Shown: positions 35,132 to 45,404 of the stretch, piece by piece
Numbering within the stretch: position 1 is the stretch's first letter
Layout: the number at the start of each line of letters is the position of its first letter
NCBI GenBank assembly: GCA_030016385.1
Contig: JASEJN010000014.1
Span: forward strand, 1-58,230
DNA: 58,230 nt
Direction of reading: 5' to 3'
Source of the DNA: Clostridiales bacterium
Lineage (GTDB): Bacteria > Bacillota > Clostridia > Clostridiales > Oxobacteraceae
Notes under the pieces: model-generated
What the model was told of the DNA's origin: nothing
Databases searched by the model: none
Seen by the model: the letters and a program-made list of their open reading frames with translations, nothing else
Position numbers and translations under genes: made by a program

Positions 35132-36166
35132 CTATAATAACAGCCTTTCCGCTATAGAGTTCAATTGCTGGGCTATATTGGAAAAGTCAGTGTTTAAGTC
35201 CAGGGTTTTGACACTTATGCGGTTGCCACCAATAATATAATCGCTGTCCGGCACGATTTCTTCATCGGTTTTTGCATAAAGCAAAAGGCCGCTTACATTG
35301 CCGGAATTGGCGGCATCCATGTTCTTTACATAGGTAAAAATCTGGTACATGTTGTGAGAATGGAGCGTCCGGCTGTTGTAAAAGCTGTTTGTCTGCATCG
35401 TGTGCGCATAATATTTGGTGTCTATAATGAGGGTTTTACCCTTGTACCGGAGAGTGATGTCTGATTTCATAACCGGCAAATACTCGATTTCCCCTCCATC
35501 GACATCCCAGTCAATATGGGCAGCCGAGGCGTTGAATTGCGGGTAATGTCTGCGGTAATACTCCAGCACAAATTTTTCGTAAAGCCTGTGCATGCGTTGG
35601 TCGTCCACATAGCATGCCAGTTTCCGGGAACCGTCCTGCTCGGTCATGAGCATGCCTTCGATAACCAGATAGCAGATATTCAGCAGCATCTTGTAAGTTG
35701 CGTTATTCCGGTGGTATCTGATACCCGACCACTGAATCCTGCGGGGGTCAATCACATCAACGCCGCTAAAATAAAGCATTGCTTTCTTTAATGCCTTCTT
35801 ATGCTGCACAGACACTTCGGGAGAGCGAATCAAAAGCATTGCGGTAGTTTTGAGGATTTTATTCATATAAGCGTTTTCTGTAAACTCATCATAATCACAG
35901 ACCAATTGCTTTTTGAGCATGGAGTTTTGCCTTACAGAGGCGGAGACATTGATTTTCCCGGCAGGTAAACTAATGGCTTCTGTTTTGCCGACATACTCCC
36001 TGCTCAAGCCCCTTTTGATTTGGCTGGCAATGCCTTTGGCGAGAATCGCCGCAAATAAATCGGAGGCATATTCGAATTCCTCGGTTGCCACCTTTTTATA
36101 GCCGTCTTCATTTAAAACCTGAAATGCGTAAGCAAGCATGTAGTAAATGTTCTGAATTCTAATCAT
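35132..36166 (-). CDS. mcrC: McrC, nuclease subunit of McrBC
   Basis: 344 residues. The N-terminal IRIQNIYYMLAYAFQVLNEDGY is typical of McrC/LlaJI-type subunits. The C-terminal PD-(D/E)XK nuclease site is visible as MKSDITLRYKGKTLIIDTKYY (Asp and DTK). McrC associates with McrB GTPase rings and cleaves DNA with modified cytosines. It overlaps mcrB by 8 bp and is the last gene of the minus-strand defence operon. Confidence 0.9.
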   Translation of the reverse strand: MIRIQNIYYMLAYAFQVLNEDGYKKVATEEFEYASDLFAAILAKGIASQIKRGLSREYVGKTEAISLPAGKINVSASVRQNSMLKKQLVCDYDEFTENAYMNKILKTTAMLLIRSPEVSVQHKKALKKAMLYFSGVDVIDPRRIQWSGIRYHRNNATYKMLLNICYLVIEGMLMTEQDGSRKLACYVDDQRMHRLYEKFVLEYYRRHYPQFNASAAHIDWDVDGGEIEYLPVMKSDITLRYKGKTLIIDTKYYAHTMQTNSFYNSRTLHSHNMYQIFTYVKNMDAANSGNVSGLLLYAKTDEEIVPDSDYIIGGNRISVKTLDLNTDFSNIAQQLNSIAERLLL

Positions 36167-38651
36167 CTAAGGCACCACACAGTTTTTTTGTCCACTGCTC
36201 GATTTTGGATGGCTCATCAAACCAATATTCGCTCAAAAGGGGCAGCAGCTCGTATTTAATAACAGCTTCCAGCCATTCATCGGTTATTTCCTCATTTGTA
36301 CACAAGTAACTGTGGCCGATTCTGAAACCGCTGCCAAGGGATTCATCCTTGCTGATGAATTCATTCAAAGCCTTAATTCGCTCAACAAGGGCATTAAACT
36401 TGGGATTGTTTGCTTCAAGCATGATTGATTTAAACCCTTCGGAGTCAAAAGCAGGCTCAAGTTCAAAGAAAGCAAACCTTCTTCTAAGAGCATAATCGAT
36501 TATGGCAAGGCTGCGGTCTGCGGTATTCATCATGCCGATAATATAAACATTTTTGGGAACGGAAAATAACTCGTTGGAATAGAGCAGGCGCAGTTTTTCG
36601 CCGCGCTTTTCTTTTTCTATCAGCATCAGCAGCTCGCCAAAAATTTTGCTTACATTTCCGCGATTGATCTCGTCAATGATAAAGAAATAATCCCGTTCAT
36701 CGTCATCCTGGGCAGCTTTGCAAAACTGGTAAAAAGGCCCGGGTGTAAGTTCAAATCCGTCTTTTGACGGGCGGAAGCCCATAATAAAATCTTCATAGCT
36801 GTAACTCTGATGGAATTGAACCATCATAACCCGGCTTGTGTCTTTTTGCCCCATCATGGAAAAAGCCAGTCTTTTGGCGGCAAAAGTCTTGCCGACACCG
36901 GGCGCGCCTTGCAAAATGATGTTTTTCTTAGTTTTCAGTAGGTTCACCAATGTATTGTAACGTTCGGCATCCATGAAAACTTCACTGAGGAAGTCATCTT
37001 CGGTGTAAGGCTCATACACGATTTCTTTTTCTTCGATAACATCTGCGGAGTCGTCATCAATAAAGAGAGCTTCCAATTTATGTACGTAATCGGTGTAGGG
37101 AGTAATGTCGGTAAGGGTTTTCATGACGGCTTGTCCGGGATGTTCCCACTCCCCGTTATGGGTCCATTTGATTTTACGAATATGTTTATACTCATCGCGC
37201 CCGGCATCAAAAATATAGTCAGATTCAACTATACCGCGGCCAATAACTTTACGCATGCCTTTTTTGGCATAAACAATGTCGCCGGCTTGAATTTCATTGG
37301 CAAACTGCCATGTGGCAAGAGCCGAGTTCATATATGAATATTCCGCACCGTATAGTTCCTTCATTTTGGTTTTCATGGCATCCTTGCTGGGATATTGTTT
37401 CAGGTCGCCCATTTCGTCCCAACCGATGCCCATGATTCCCTGGGAGTAAAATTCCTCCCATTTGGAAGAATTGTTGCCGGGAGCATAAATCCAGTATCTC
37501 TTCTCGTTCGTATTACGCTCATTTATTAAAGCATCTTCAACATTCTCGCGGCGTTCTTTTAGAATGTCCACCCACTTTAAGAATATTTCACTGGCGATTT
37601 CATCGGTCATAGGCGCAGTAAGGCCTTTTTCGGTAAGAGACCAAATACCTCTGGCAGAGTTATCTATGTATCCCTCATAAACCAGGTAGTTCCTTGCAAA
37701 GGCGACCTCGTTATCAAATTTTTTAACTGCCGTTTTGCCGTGCGTTTCATTAATAATTTCATCTGGCAGATTTAAGTCGAATATAATCTGGTTACGAGCT
37801 TGTTCCGGGGTTGCAGAACCGCCAAGTTCTCTTAAAGCATTAATAAGGGGGGCAAACCATTTGAGAAAGCTGGCAGTAGATATTTTATTATTCTGATCCT
37901 CGGAAGTTGATGCCATCCATGCTCGATGTGATAGCTCAGGAAAACTGTGATGTGGGCTGTCGCTTTTTTCAAAGATATCTTTGCAGGCAGCAATCAGTTC
38001 CAAATATGTTTTAGCGCTTGGAAGCTGCTTTAAATTAGATATCTTTACAATATATGTAAAATAAGGATTGCCGTCTTGCAACAAATAGCTTCTGTTCCGT
38101 TCATCAAGGTTTAGATAGGAAAACGGACGTATCCAGTACAGTCCAATAGTCAAATTCCACTTGATGCCGAGCTGCTTTCTTACCTTGTCATAACAGGATA
38201 TAAATGCTGCCTTGGAGACTTCTGATGGATTATCCGCATAGTTTATTCCGGCTTCAAAAACGTCCCAAAGGTTGGAAATGTCATCTTCCTTGCGTTCGAC
38301 TTTATATCCAAAAAACCAGGCCTTCATGTTGTTTAATACCGGAATGCCGTCAAATTCTGTCGGTACTGCAGCTTTAACGCCAAGTAAGCTGCCAATGCCA
38401 TCCATCAGCTTAATGCGGTTTTCATTTGTTATTCCTTTATTGAAGCAGCCAAATACGGTAAACGGGCAAATATCGTCAATAGGTTGGCCGTTTTCCGTAA
38501 AAGGATAGCGCAAGCCTAAATTGTCAAAGACGCCTTTGATCAGCTTAAGAAGCTTCGGACGGTTGTTTTTGTATGGCAATAACTTATCGGCAAACTCCAT
38601 ATAAAATGAAGTCCAGGCAAATGAATTTTTCGGTTGAATATTTGTCTCCAT
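36159..38651 (-). CDS. mcrB: McrB, GTPase subunit of McrBC with extended N-terminus
   Basis: 830 residues. The C-terminal AAA+ GTPase has Walker A LQGAPGVGKTFAAKRL, Walker B FFIIDEINRGNVSKIFGELL and the MNTADRSLAIIDYALRRRF motif. Upstream of it are a winged-helix Mrr_N-like segment (TPEQARNQI...GYIDNSARGIWSLTEKG) and an EVE/PUA-like domain (YWIYAPGNNSSKWEEF...GDIVYAKKG), a fold that reads modified bases. So it should recognise modified DNA. It lies 43 bp after the res gene and overlaps mcrC. Confidence 0.92.
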   Translation of the reverse strand: METNIQPKNSFAWTSFYMEFADKLLPYKNNRPKLLKLIKGVFDNLGLRYPFTENGQPIDDICPFTVFGCFNKGITNENRIKLMDGIGSLLGVKAAVPTEFDGIPVLNNMKAWFFGYKVERKEDDISNLWDVFEAGINYADNPSEVSKAAFISCYDKVRKQLGIKWNLTIGLYWIRPFSYLNLDERNRSYLLQDGNPYFTYIVKISNLKQLPSAKTYLELIAACKDIFEKSDSPHHSFPELSHRAWMASTSEDQNNKISTASFLKWFAPLINALRELGGSATPEQARNQIIFDLNLPDEIINETHGKTAVKKFDNEVAFARNYLVYEGYIDNSARGIWSLTEKGLTAPMTDEIASEIFLKWVDILKERRENVEDALINERNTNEKRYWIYAPGNNSSKWEEFYSQGIMGIGWDEMGDLKQYPSKDAMKTKMKELYGAEYSYMNSALATWQFANEIQAGDIVYAKKGMRKVIGRGIVESDYIFDAGRDEYKHIRKIKWTHNGEWEHPGQAVMKTLTDITPYTDYVHKLEALFIDDDSADVIEEKEIVYEPYTEDDFLSEVFMDAERYNTLVNLLKTKKNIILQGAPGVGKTFAAKRLAFSMMGQKDTSRVMMVQFHQSYSYEDFIMGFRPSKDGFELTPGPFYQFCKAAQDDDERDYFFIIDEINRGNVSKIFGELLMLIEKEKRGEKLRLLYSNELFSVPKNVYIIGMMNTADRSLAIIDYALRRRFAFFELEPAFDSEGFKSIMLEANNPKFNALVERIKALNEFISKDESLGSGFRIGHSYLCTNEEITDEWLEAVIKYELLPLLSEYWFDEPSKIEQWTKKLCGALDD

Positions 38652-38694
38652 TATCTTCGCACCTCGGTTATATCAGATTTAAGGCAAGCCGTAT

Positions 38695-41600
38695 TCACAG
38701 CTTGCCCATAATGTTCAGCAGGCTTTGGTAGCTGTCCACATCGTGGTACTTGACCTTGCTTGTGGACAGCTGGTTGAAAAGCTTCCTGGCGCATTTTATT
38801 TTGGCCTGCTCGATAGGCCTCAGGTTCAGGCTTTCCATTGTTCCTTTTGTCTCGGCTATGAAATAAATGTGTTTTACCGTACCTTCATAAAAGGCAATAG
38901 CCCAGTCCGGCGAGTAGTTGCCCACCGGAGTTGGAATGGCAAAGCCTTTCGGAAGCTTGGCATAGACACAGACTTCGTCAGCTTTGTCCATATCTTCCGC
39001 AAAGCGGCGTTCGACGCTCTTTTCAGCGGTTCCGTCTGTAAATACATAATCCTGAATGTTTTTCTTGGCCCGGAATGCTTTTGTAAAATCACTAGCTCCC
39101 TTTTCAGCGGTGAAAATGCTGCTGTCATACTGCTTTTCAATCTGGTCATAAGAAATATGCTCGACAATCATAGTGGCCTTTTGTTCTTTTATTAAGCGGA
39201 TTGCTTTGGCAATGAACTCTTCAGGATTCTGCTTAAAGCAGGCAAATACCGGCTTTTCAATACCTGCCAGTATGGCTGCCACTGTGCGGCGGGTAAGGGT
39301 GGTGCCTTCGGCAATTTTGCCTATCAAGTCGTATTTTATCTGGCTTGTTGCAGCGTGCTTCAGGGTTTCCGTCCTGGCATTTTCCCGGACGAAGCTGTTG
39401 CCGAGGGCAATGGCGTTCCCGTCCAGCTCGTCTGTCTGCCTGCCGCTTGTAACCGTGTATTGAAGCTGGGAAACGTACATGTTTTCATTGATATGTTTGA
39501 TGGCTTTTTCTATCAGTTCCCGGCTGTCAAACTCGACTGTGTAGGCATACTGATGGTTAATATAATTCCAGAGGGTTTGAAATTCCTTTTTGTAGAAATT
39601 CTCGTTAAGGGCGTTTTCCGGAATTTTGGTCTTGTTGCCGTTTTCTATCATCCTACTCAGTACGCTTTCATCAAACACGCTCTGGATCAACGCATGCACG
39701 CCCTCGCCAAAAGGCGCAAGAGATTCAGGCAGCGGAGCCAGGCGGTTGTTTTCGAGATCGGTCCGATATGCTTCCGTTATACCATCGTTGTTATCAATAT
39801 AATCGTTTTTAATGAGATAACGGTAGATGTCCCTGGCCTCTTGCATATTAAGCACAATCGGTTTCTCTCCGACCATAACGGTCTTGCCTGTAAAATATTC
39901 CACCGTTGCTTTTGTAGGCCGTTCGTACAAGGCCTCTTTAATACCGGTCTGCAAATCGGCGACAAAGTTTTTATAGCCTTCGCTGGCGATAACCGTGAGC
40001 ATGTTGATGGAATGAACGGAATCGCCGCACTTTTCCACGTCCATCCGTTCTCCCCTTTGGTTTACACACAGGCGCAGGCCGCGGCCCACTTCCTGGCGCT
40101 TTTGGGTGGGGCTGGTACCTCCATGCTTCAAAGTGCAGATCTGAAAGACATTGGGGTTGTCCCAGCCTTCCCGCAGGGCTGAGTGGGAAAAGATAAAACG
40201 CACCGGTTCCTCAAAGCTTAGGAGGCGTTCTTTATCTTTAAGAATCAAGTCATAGGCGGATATGTCGTCGCTTTCATCACTTCCCCGTTTGGTAGGACTG
40301 TCTACCTTGCGGCCGTGCTTGTCAATGCTGAAATACCCCGCGTGGGTTTTGGCTGGATCAATGCTTTTCAGGTAACGGATGTAAGGCGTATCTTCCAGAG
40401 TAATGTAATCGTTCAGCACGTTTATATACTCCTGCTCGAACATTTCCCCGTATTCGGAGTTGACTTCTTCCCCTGCTTCGTTATACTTACGGTACTTGGC
40501 CACTTCGTCTATGAAGAACAGGGAAAGGGTCTTGATGCCCAGTTCAAACAGGTGTTTTTCCTTTTCAAAATGCGAAATAATGGTCTCCCGGATTTGGATC
40601 CGGCGCATGTCCTTTTCTGAAACATCACCGATAACCTCTCCCCGGGACAATACCACACCGTTGGTAAAGGTTACAGTACCGCGTATGGGGTCAATATCGC
40701 TGATAACGTACCCCTTATACTGTTCCATTTCGTTGGATTCAACATAAAGGTCGTCGCCCACACCGAGGATGCGCGCTTCGCGCTTGATATTGACAGATTT
40801 TTTGTGTTCAATCTCCAGCTCGATTTTGGCCATCGGCGGCTTCTTGGGCGAGATGATGATATTCTCAAGGAACAAATACCTGTCGGTCCCTCTGAGATTC
40901 TTGACTTCAAATCCTTTGACCTCGATTTTCTTTACCAGCCGTTTATTGTAAGCATCCACCGCATCCAGGACATAGACCAGGTTATGGTGCTGGACATGGG
41001 TGGCCGAGTAGTTCAGGCAGAACAGGGGATTAAAATTAGCCAGTGCTTTCTGGGTCTTGTCTCCGCCCATTTTCTGTGGCTCATCCAGGATGAGGATGGG
41101 GCGGTTGGCCTTTATGACGTCAATAGGCCTGCGACTGCCAAATTCATCCAGTTTTTCATAAATGCGGCGTGCTTCCTTGCTCCTGGCATCCTCTTTCAAG
41201 GAAGTATTAAAAGCCTGGATATTGATAATCATGACATTTATCCCGCTGCTGGCGCTGAAGTTGTCCAGTTCGGCCAAATTTTGGCTGTTGTAAATGAAAA
41301 AGCGGGCTTTCTTGCCGTAATGTTCCATAAAGTGGTCCTGGGTAATTTGAAAAGTCTTATATACCCCTTCACGGATGGCAATGGAAGGAACCACCACAAT
41401 AAACTTGCTCCAGCCGTAACGCTTATTCAGTTCAAAAATGGTCTTTATGTAGACATAGGTTTTGCCTGTGCCGGTTTCCATTTCCACATCCAGACTGCAG
41501 GCCCCCAGGTGGTTGACCAGACTGTCTGACTGCTTAATGTTGTTGCGGGCCTGCATGTTGCGGATGTTTTGCAGAAGCTGCCCGGGGGTCAGAACAAGCC

Positions 41601-41805
41601 GGGCGTTTTCGAAGCCGATGGCGGCTCCATCTTCCGGAGATTCAGGCTCGTTGAACATGGATATTTGGGCGTGCTGCGGCTTTTTTCTAATGTCCAAGTC
41701 GCGTACATAGCTGACACGGTCTGAAAAGGGCTGCCCTGCAAATATATTTACGACGCTGTTAACGGCGTCGGTTTGGTATTGCTGTATTTTAAATTGGAAT
41801 TTCAT
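38695..41805 (-). CDS. res: type III restriction enzyme, Res subunit
   Basis: 1036 residues. A superfamily 2 helicase-like motor (Walker A METGTGKTYVYIKT, Walker B LILDEPQKMGG, motif VI-like QKRQEVGRGLRL) is followed by a C-terminal nuclease region with PDWAIAFYEG...AETKG. With Mod it would cut unmodified DNA after translocation or sliding. It overlaps rhuM by 4 bp and precedes mcrB by 43 bp. Confidence 0.93.
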   Translation of the reverse strand: MKFQFKIQQYQTDAVNSVVNIFAGQPFSDRVSYVRDLDIRKKPQHAQISMFNEPESPEDGAAIGFENARLVLTPGQLLQNIRNMQARNNIKQSDSLVNHLGACSLDVEMETGTGKTYVYIKTIFELNKRYGWSKFIVVVPSIAIREGVYKTFQITQDHFMEHYGKKARFFIYNSQNLAELDNFSASSGINVMIINIQAFNTSLKEDARSKEARRIYEKLDEFGSRRPIDVIKANRPILILDEPQKMGGDKTQKALANFNPLFCLNYSATHVQHHNLVYVLDAVDAYNKRLVKKIEVKGFEVKNLRGTDRYLFLENIIISPKKPPMAKIELEIEHKKSVNIKREARILGVGDDLYVESNEMEQYKGYVISDIDPIRGTVTFTNGVVLSRGEVIGDVSEKDMRRIQIRETIISHFEKEKHLFELGIKTLSLFFIDEVAKYRKYNEAGEEVNSEYGEMFEQEYINVLNDYITLEDTPYIRYLKSIDPAKTHAGYFSIDKHGRKVDSPTKRGSDESDDISAYDLILKDKERLLSFEEPVRFIFSHSALREGWDNPNVFQICTLKHGGTSPTQKRQEVGRGLRLCVNQRGERMDVEKCGDSVHSINMLTVIASEGYKNFVADLQTGIKEALYERPTKATVEYFTGKTVMVGEKPIVLNMQEARDIYRYLIKNDYIDNNDGITEAYRTDLENNRLAPLPESLAPFGEGVHALIQSVFDESVLSRMIENGNKTKIPENALNENFYKKEFQTLWNYINHQYAYTVEFDSRELIEKAIKHINENMYVSQLQYTVTSGRQTDELDGNAIALGNSFVRENARTETLKHAATSQIKYDLIGKIAEGTTLTRRTVAAILAGIEKPVFACFKQNPEEFIAKAIRLIKEQKATMIVEHISYDQIEKQYDSSIFTAEKGASDFTKAFRAKKNIQDYVFTDGTAEKSVERRFAEDMDKADEVCVYAKLPKGFAIPTPVGNYSPDWAIAFYEGTVKHIYFIAETKGTMESLNLRPIEQAKIKCARKLFNQLSTSKVKYHDVDSYQSLLNIMGKL

Positions 41806-42815
41806 GATTTTTTCTCCTGCGCAATTGATTTTACATGATTTTCAAGCTGTTTGACATCGGTTGATGCAAGCATTTTGCGGTGAGCATCAAATTTTTCATA
41901 TTCATTCTCCGCCAGTTGTTTTGCAATCTCTGCAGATACTGTTCCATAGTTGTCCAATACTTCCCGGCCGGTAAATCGCAAAAATGAGTCCAGTTTTTCT
42001 TCCCAATCCGCCATGTGCATTGGGATATGACGTTTCGCCTGATCTTCCGCATAGTCAAGATACATGGTTACAATACGATTGAGTTCTGAAATTTCATCCT
42101 TGGTAAGATAGTTTTTGGCAATAGAGACGTCACTTTTGCGAACTACAGCCCCTTTGAATGAGGTCAAACCCATATTCGGCTTGCTTGCGTCCGCGCGTGA
42201 GGCAATTAATTCCGCAGCCGTATGGCCGTGAACGCTGTAGTGCATCTTATTTTGCACGTTGGCAAAAAAGCGTATGGCTGCCTCGCTTTTGGGATCATAA
42301 TCCACTGAGGTTGCGTAAATCTCTTTGACCTTTTCATAGAAACGCTTTTCAGACGCGCGGATGTCCCTTATGCGCTCAAGCAGCTCGTCAAAATAGTCGG
42401 TTCCAAAAGGCTGCGGGTTTTTCAGCCGCTCGTCGTTCATCGCAAAGCCTTTCTTGCTGTATTCCGTCAAGATGCCCGACGCCCAGTTGCGGAAATGGAT
42501 GCCGACATGCGAACGGACACGATAACCAATAGCAAGGATCATTTGTAAATTATAATGCTTTACAAGCCTTTCTATTTGTCTGCCGCCTTCATTTTGAACT
42601 TGTAAGAATTCCTTACAAGTTGATTCTTCCATCAATTCACCATCTGAATAAATATTTTTAATGTGCATGGTAATGTTTTGCGGTGACGTTTGATAGAGCC
42701 TTGCAAGATTTTTTTGTGAAAGCCAGATATCGCCATTTTCAAAATAGACGTCAATTTTCGTATCGCCTTTCTCATTCTGATAAATTAGAATTTTACCAAG
42801 TTCTTGTTCTCTCAT
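41802..42815 (-). CDS. RhuM-family protein
   Basis: 337 residues. It has the RhuM pattern: KIDVYFENGDIWLSQKNLARLYQTSPQNI (helix-turn-helix-like), YNLQMILAIGYRVRSHVGIHFRNWA in the middle and a C-terminal helical region with HYSVHGHTAAELIASRADA. The function is unknown; the family is often found inside type I and type III restriction loci. It lies between mod (1 bp) and res (4-bp overlap), so it is translationally coupled to the system. Confidence 0.9.
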   Translation of the reverse strand: MREQELGKILIYQNEKGDTKIDVYFENGDIWLSQKNLARLYQTSPQNITMHIKNIYSDGELMEESTCKEFLQVQNEGGRQIERLVKHYNLQMILAIGYRVRSHVGIHFRNWASGILTEYSKKGFAMNDERLKNPQPFGTDYFDELLERIRDIRASEKRFYEKVKEIYATSVDYDPKSEAAIRFFANVQNKMHYSVHGHTAAELIASRADASKPNMGLTSFKGAVVRKSDVSIAKNYLTKDEISELNRIVTMYLDYAEDQAKRHIPMHMADWEEKLDSFLRFTGREVLDNYGTVSAEIAKQLAENEYEKFDAHRKMLASTDVKQLENHVKSIAQEKKS

Positions 42816-42816
42816 C

Positions 42817-44781
42817 TTATAACACCTTCCTTACCGTTGACGGGCTGTAGGTTTCAAAAATCTGCTCAAAATTGGTGGCGACGCTGTCGCTGGCCATGCC
42901 GCTGTCGCGGAAAACAGCATAATAGGGCTGTCTTTTGGCAATTTCCTTGACCACCTCGTCGGTGACGTCATTATCAAAGCAGGCCATCAGGTAGCCTTCT
43001 GCCACATTAAACACCTTTTTGCCGCCGATAACAGTTTCTTCGATTTTGCTGGACAAAAGCACGCCCAAATCCAGCATAACCTGGAAGAGCAGGTCCTCCG
43101 GAGTACGGTCGGGCTTTATGTTGTCCGTAAGAGCTGAAAGCAAATCCTGCGTGTATTCGTCCGGCCTGTAGTAAACATCCTGCATGTTGCTGGAAGCCAC
43201 CTTCAGGACGCGGAAGCCGATATCCAGTTTGCCTGCTGCCTCGGGATGCTTCTCCAGGATCTTTTTGCCTGCCCGGCGGATGCGTTCCTTGCCAATTTCG
43301 CAAATGTTATGGTAGCCAGCCTTGTGAGCTTCGGAGTTTTCGGGTGTTTTCTCGGGGAACTGCACCATGATGAATTTGCGGTTGCCGCCGTCTTCAGCGT
43401 TAAGCTGCATGACCGCATGGGCGGTGGTGGCAGAGCCGGAGAAGAAGTCGAGGATGATATCAGATTCTTTTGTATGGAGTAAAATAGCTTGTTTAATAAA
43501 TTCTAAAGGTTTCGGATTCTCGAATACTAATCTGCCAAATGTGCTCTTTATCCATCTTGTATCAACTGAGTTATCAAAATACCAAAAATTATCTGGTACC
43601 GAAACATCATCGCTGTTAAGATAATCTTTCAACCCAGGAGGAGTTGTGTCATCTCCATACCAAATCAATCCCTCTGCCTGCAATCTAAGAAGTTCCTGTT
43701 GTGATTTACCCCATCCCCTTTTCGGTATTACACACGGTTTACCAGTATTAGGGTTAATTATAGTAAAATCTTTGTGTCCTCCTTCTCTAGATAAATCAGC
43801 ATCTTTAAACACACCGTTTTCATCGACTTTATTCCACCTGCTTAAATGTGCATATTTAGGTCGTGTATACATTTCCTTAATTTCTTGTTCAATTTCTTGT
43901 AAAGAAAGTCCCTTTGCTTTTAATTGCTTAAACTTATTGTTTATATCCGCTGCAGCCTTTTTAGGAACTCGCCAAACGGTATTTCTTAACATTTCTCTAT
44001 TTTTAGCGTAAATTAGCATGTACTCAGTAGTTACCCCAATAAGTTTTGATTGGTTTTTCATTGAATTGTTTTTATGAATGATTTGCGCAATAAAATTTGA
44101 AATACCAAATACCTCTAAACATATTTTCCTTAAGTTTTCCAACTCATTATCATCAATACTTATAAAAATAACCCCGTCATCACTCAACAAATCCTTTGCC
44201 AGCTTCAGCCTCGGATACATCATATTCAGCCAGTCCGTATGAAAACGCCCGTTGCTTTCTAAGTTTGGGACAAGGCGGTTACCGTCCTCGTCATATTGTC
44301 CACTGTTAGCCAGATATTCTTCAGTACTTTGTGCAAAGTCGTCCTCATAAATAAAATCCTTACCGGTATTGTACGGCGGGTCGATGTAAATCATCTTCAC
44401 TTTCCCCAGGTAGGTTTCTTGCAAAAGCTTCAGCACGTCGAGGTTGTCGCCCTCTATGTACAGGTTTTCCGTCGTGTCAAAATCCACGCTCTCCTCCCGG
44501 CAGGGGCGCAGGGTTTTGGCGATGGGGGCGTTGGCCAGCAAAATGGACTTCTTCTTATCCGGCCAGGTGAACTGGTAGCGCTCCTCCGGGCCCTCCACTA
44601 TTATATTTGACAGCTCCTGCCGCAGCACATCGAAATCAATGGCGTGCTCGATGATGGGCGTGCCATCTTCACGATAGCCTTTGATGACCTCAGTCAAGGT
44701 ATTGGGAAAGAGTTCGGCAATCTTTTTGATATTTTCATCCACTTTGTTTACAGAGTGCATTTTCAGTCTGTCCATGCTCAT
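42817..44781 (-). CDS. mod: type III restriction-modification, Mod methyltransferase
   Basis: 654 residues. A beta-class N6-adenine methyltransferase: catalytic motif IV IDPPYNTGKDFIYEDD near residue 133 precedes the SAM motif DFFSGSATTAHAVMQL near 448. The variable region between them should set target specificity. It protects host sites and guides Res. It overlaps the DUF4391 gene by 4 bp. Confidence 0.94.
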   Translation of the reverse strand: MSMDRLKMHSVNKVDENIKKIAELFPNTLTEVIKGYREDGTPIIEHAIDFDVLRQELSNIIVEGPEERYQFTWPDKKKSILLANAPIAKTLRPCREESVDFDTTENLYIEGDNLDVLKLLQETYLGKVKMIYIDPPYNTGKDFIYEDDFAQSTEEYLANSGQYDEDGNRLVPNLESNGRFHTDWLNMMYPRLKLAKDLLSDDGVIFISIDDNELENLRKICLEVFGISNFIAQIIHKNNSMKNQSKLIGVTTEYMLIYAKNREMLRNTVWRVPKKAAADINNKFKQLKAKGLSLQEIEQEIKEMYTRPKYAHLSRWNKVDENGVFKDADLSREGGHKDFTIINPNTGKPCVIPKRGWGKSQQELLRLQAEGLIWYGDDTTPPGLKDYLNSDDVSVPDNFWYFDNSVDTRWIKSTFGRLVFENPKPLEFIKQAILLHTKESDIILDFFSGSATTAHAVMQLNAEDGGNRKFIMVQFPEKTPENSEAHKAGYHNICEIGKERIRRAGKKILEKHPEAAGKLDIGFRVLKVASSNMQDVYYRPDEYTQDLLSALTDNIKPDRTPEDLLFQVMLDLGVLLSSKIEETVIGGKKVFNVAEGYLMACFDNDVTDEVVKEIAKRQPYYAVFRDSGMASDSVATNFEQIFETYSPSTVRKVL

Positions 44782-45404
44782 TCACCTTTTTCCTCGGCTA
44801 ATTTTTTCTTCAAACCCTGGAGGCGGGTAAACAGTTCAAAACGTTTTTTAGGCTGCTTTTCGCTGCGGGATAAGCGTTCCAGTTTGTCAATCTCTTTTTG
44901 CAGTTTCAGGATGGTATCCTGCTTCTTTAATTTTTCATCAACAGTAAGGCTATCGCAGGAGGGAATAATATTTTCCTGCAGGGCAATCTGCTCAATGAAC
45001 CCTTCCCATATGCTGTCCAGATTTAGTCCCCTGGCTTCCAGCTTAAGGTCTGTAAGCGGTGTCCAGTCTGTTTTATAAAGCTTGCCGTAATAAAGCGCGA
45101 GCTGTCCCTGCTCCTGAAATTTTAGCAGGAAGAGCAGCTTATGGGCGTTTTGCCGGGCTATGTTTTCCACCAGCCGGTAGTCCAGCTCCTGCTTTTTCAA
45201 TTCAATGGAGAGTACAAGAATTTCAGTAGTCTCTCCTTTCTTTTCGAGGTTTAAAGTATCCGGCGACAGCTTGTACTCTAAGACTATGCGTTTTATGTCG
45301 GATACGAATTTTTCTCTAAGTTCGCTGCTTAAGCTCAGGTGCTTATAAAATGCCTCCTTGGGCATGTTCCGCCCGACCAATGCTTTACCGGGAAAATTCA
45401 GCAT
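44778..45404 (-). CDS. DUF4391 domain protein
   Basis: 208 residues. The N-terminus (FPGKALVGRNMPKEAFYKHL) and VLSIELKKQELDYRLVENIARQNAHKLLF match DUF4391; the last 50 residues are a charged coiled coil (LKLQKEIDKLERLSRSEKQPKKR). Its biochemical role is not known. It sits between the helicase (7-bp overlap) and mod (4-bp overlap), a neighbourhood in which this family is regularly seen. Confidence 0.87.
   Translation of the reverse strand: MLNFPGKALVGRNMPKEAFYKHLSLSSELREKFVSDIKRIVLEYKLSPDTLNLEKKGETTEILVLSIELKKQELDYRLVENIARQNAHKLLFLLKFQEQGQLALYYGKLYKTDWTPLTDLKLEARGLNLDSIWEGFIEQIALQENIIPSCDSLTVDEKLKKQDTILKLQKEIDKLERLSRSEKQPKKRFELFTRLQGLKKKLAEEKGE

Noticed and set aside
38725..41529. Long plus-strand ORFs opposite the res gene (up to 275 codons)
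   Set aside because: They are antisense shadows: the minus-strand frame carries all helicase and nuclease motifs, and these frames lack ribosome sites and family features.
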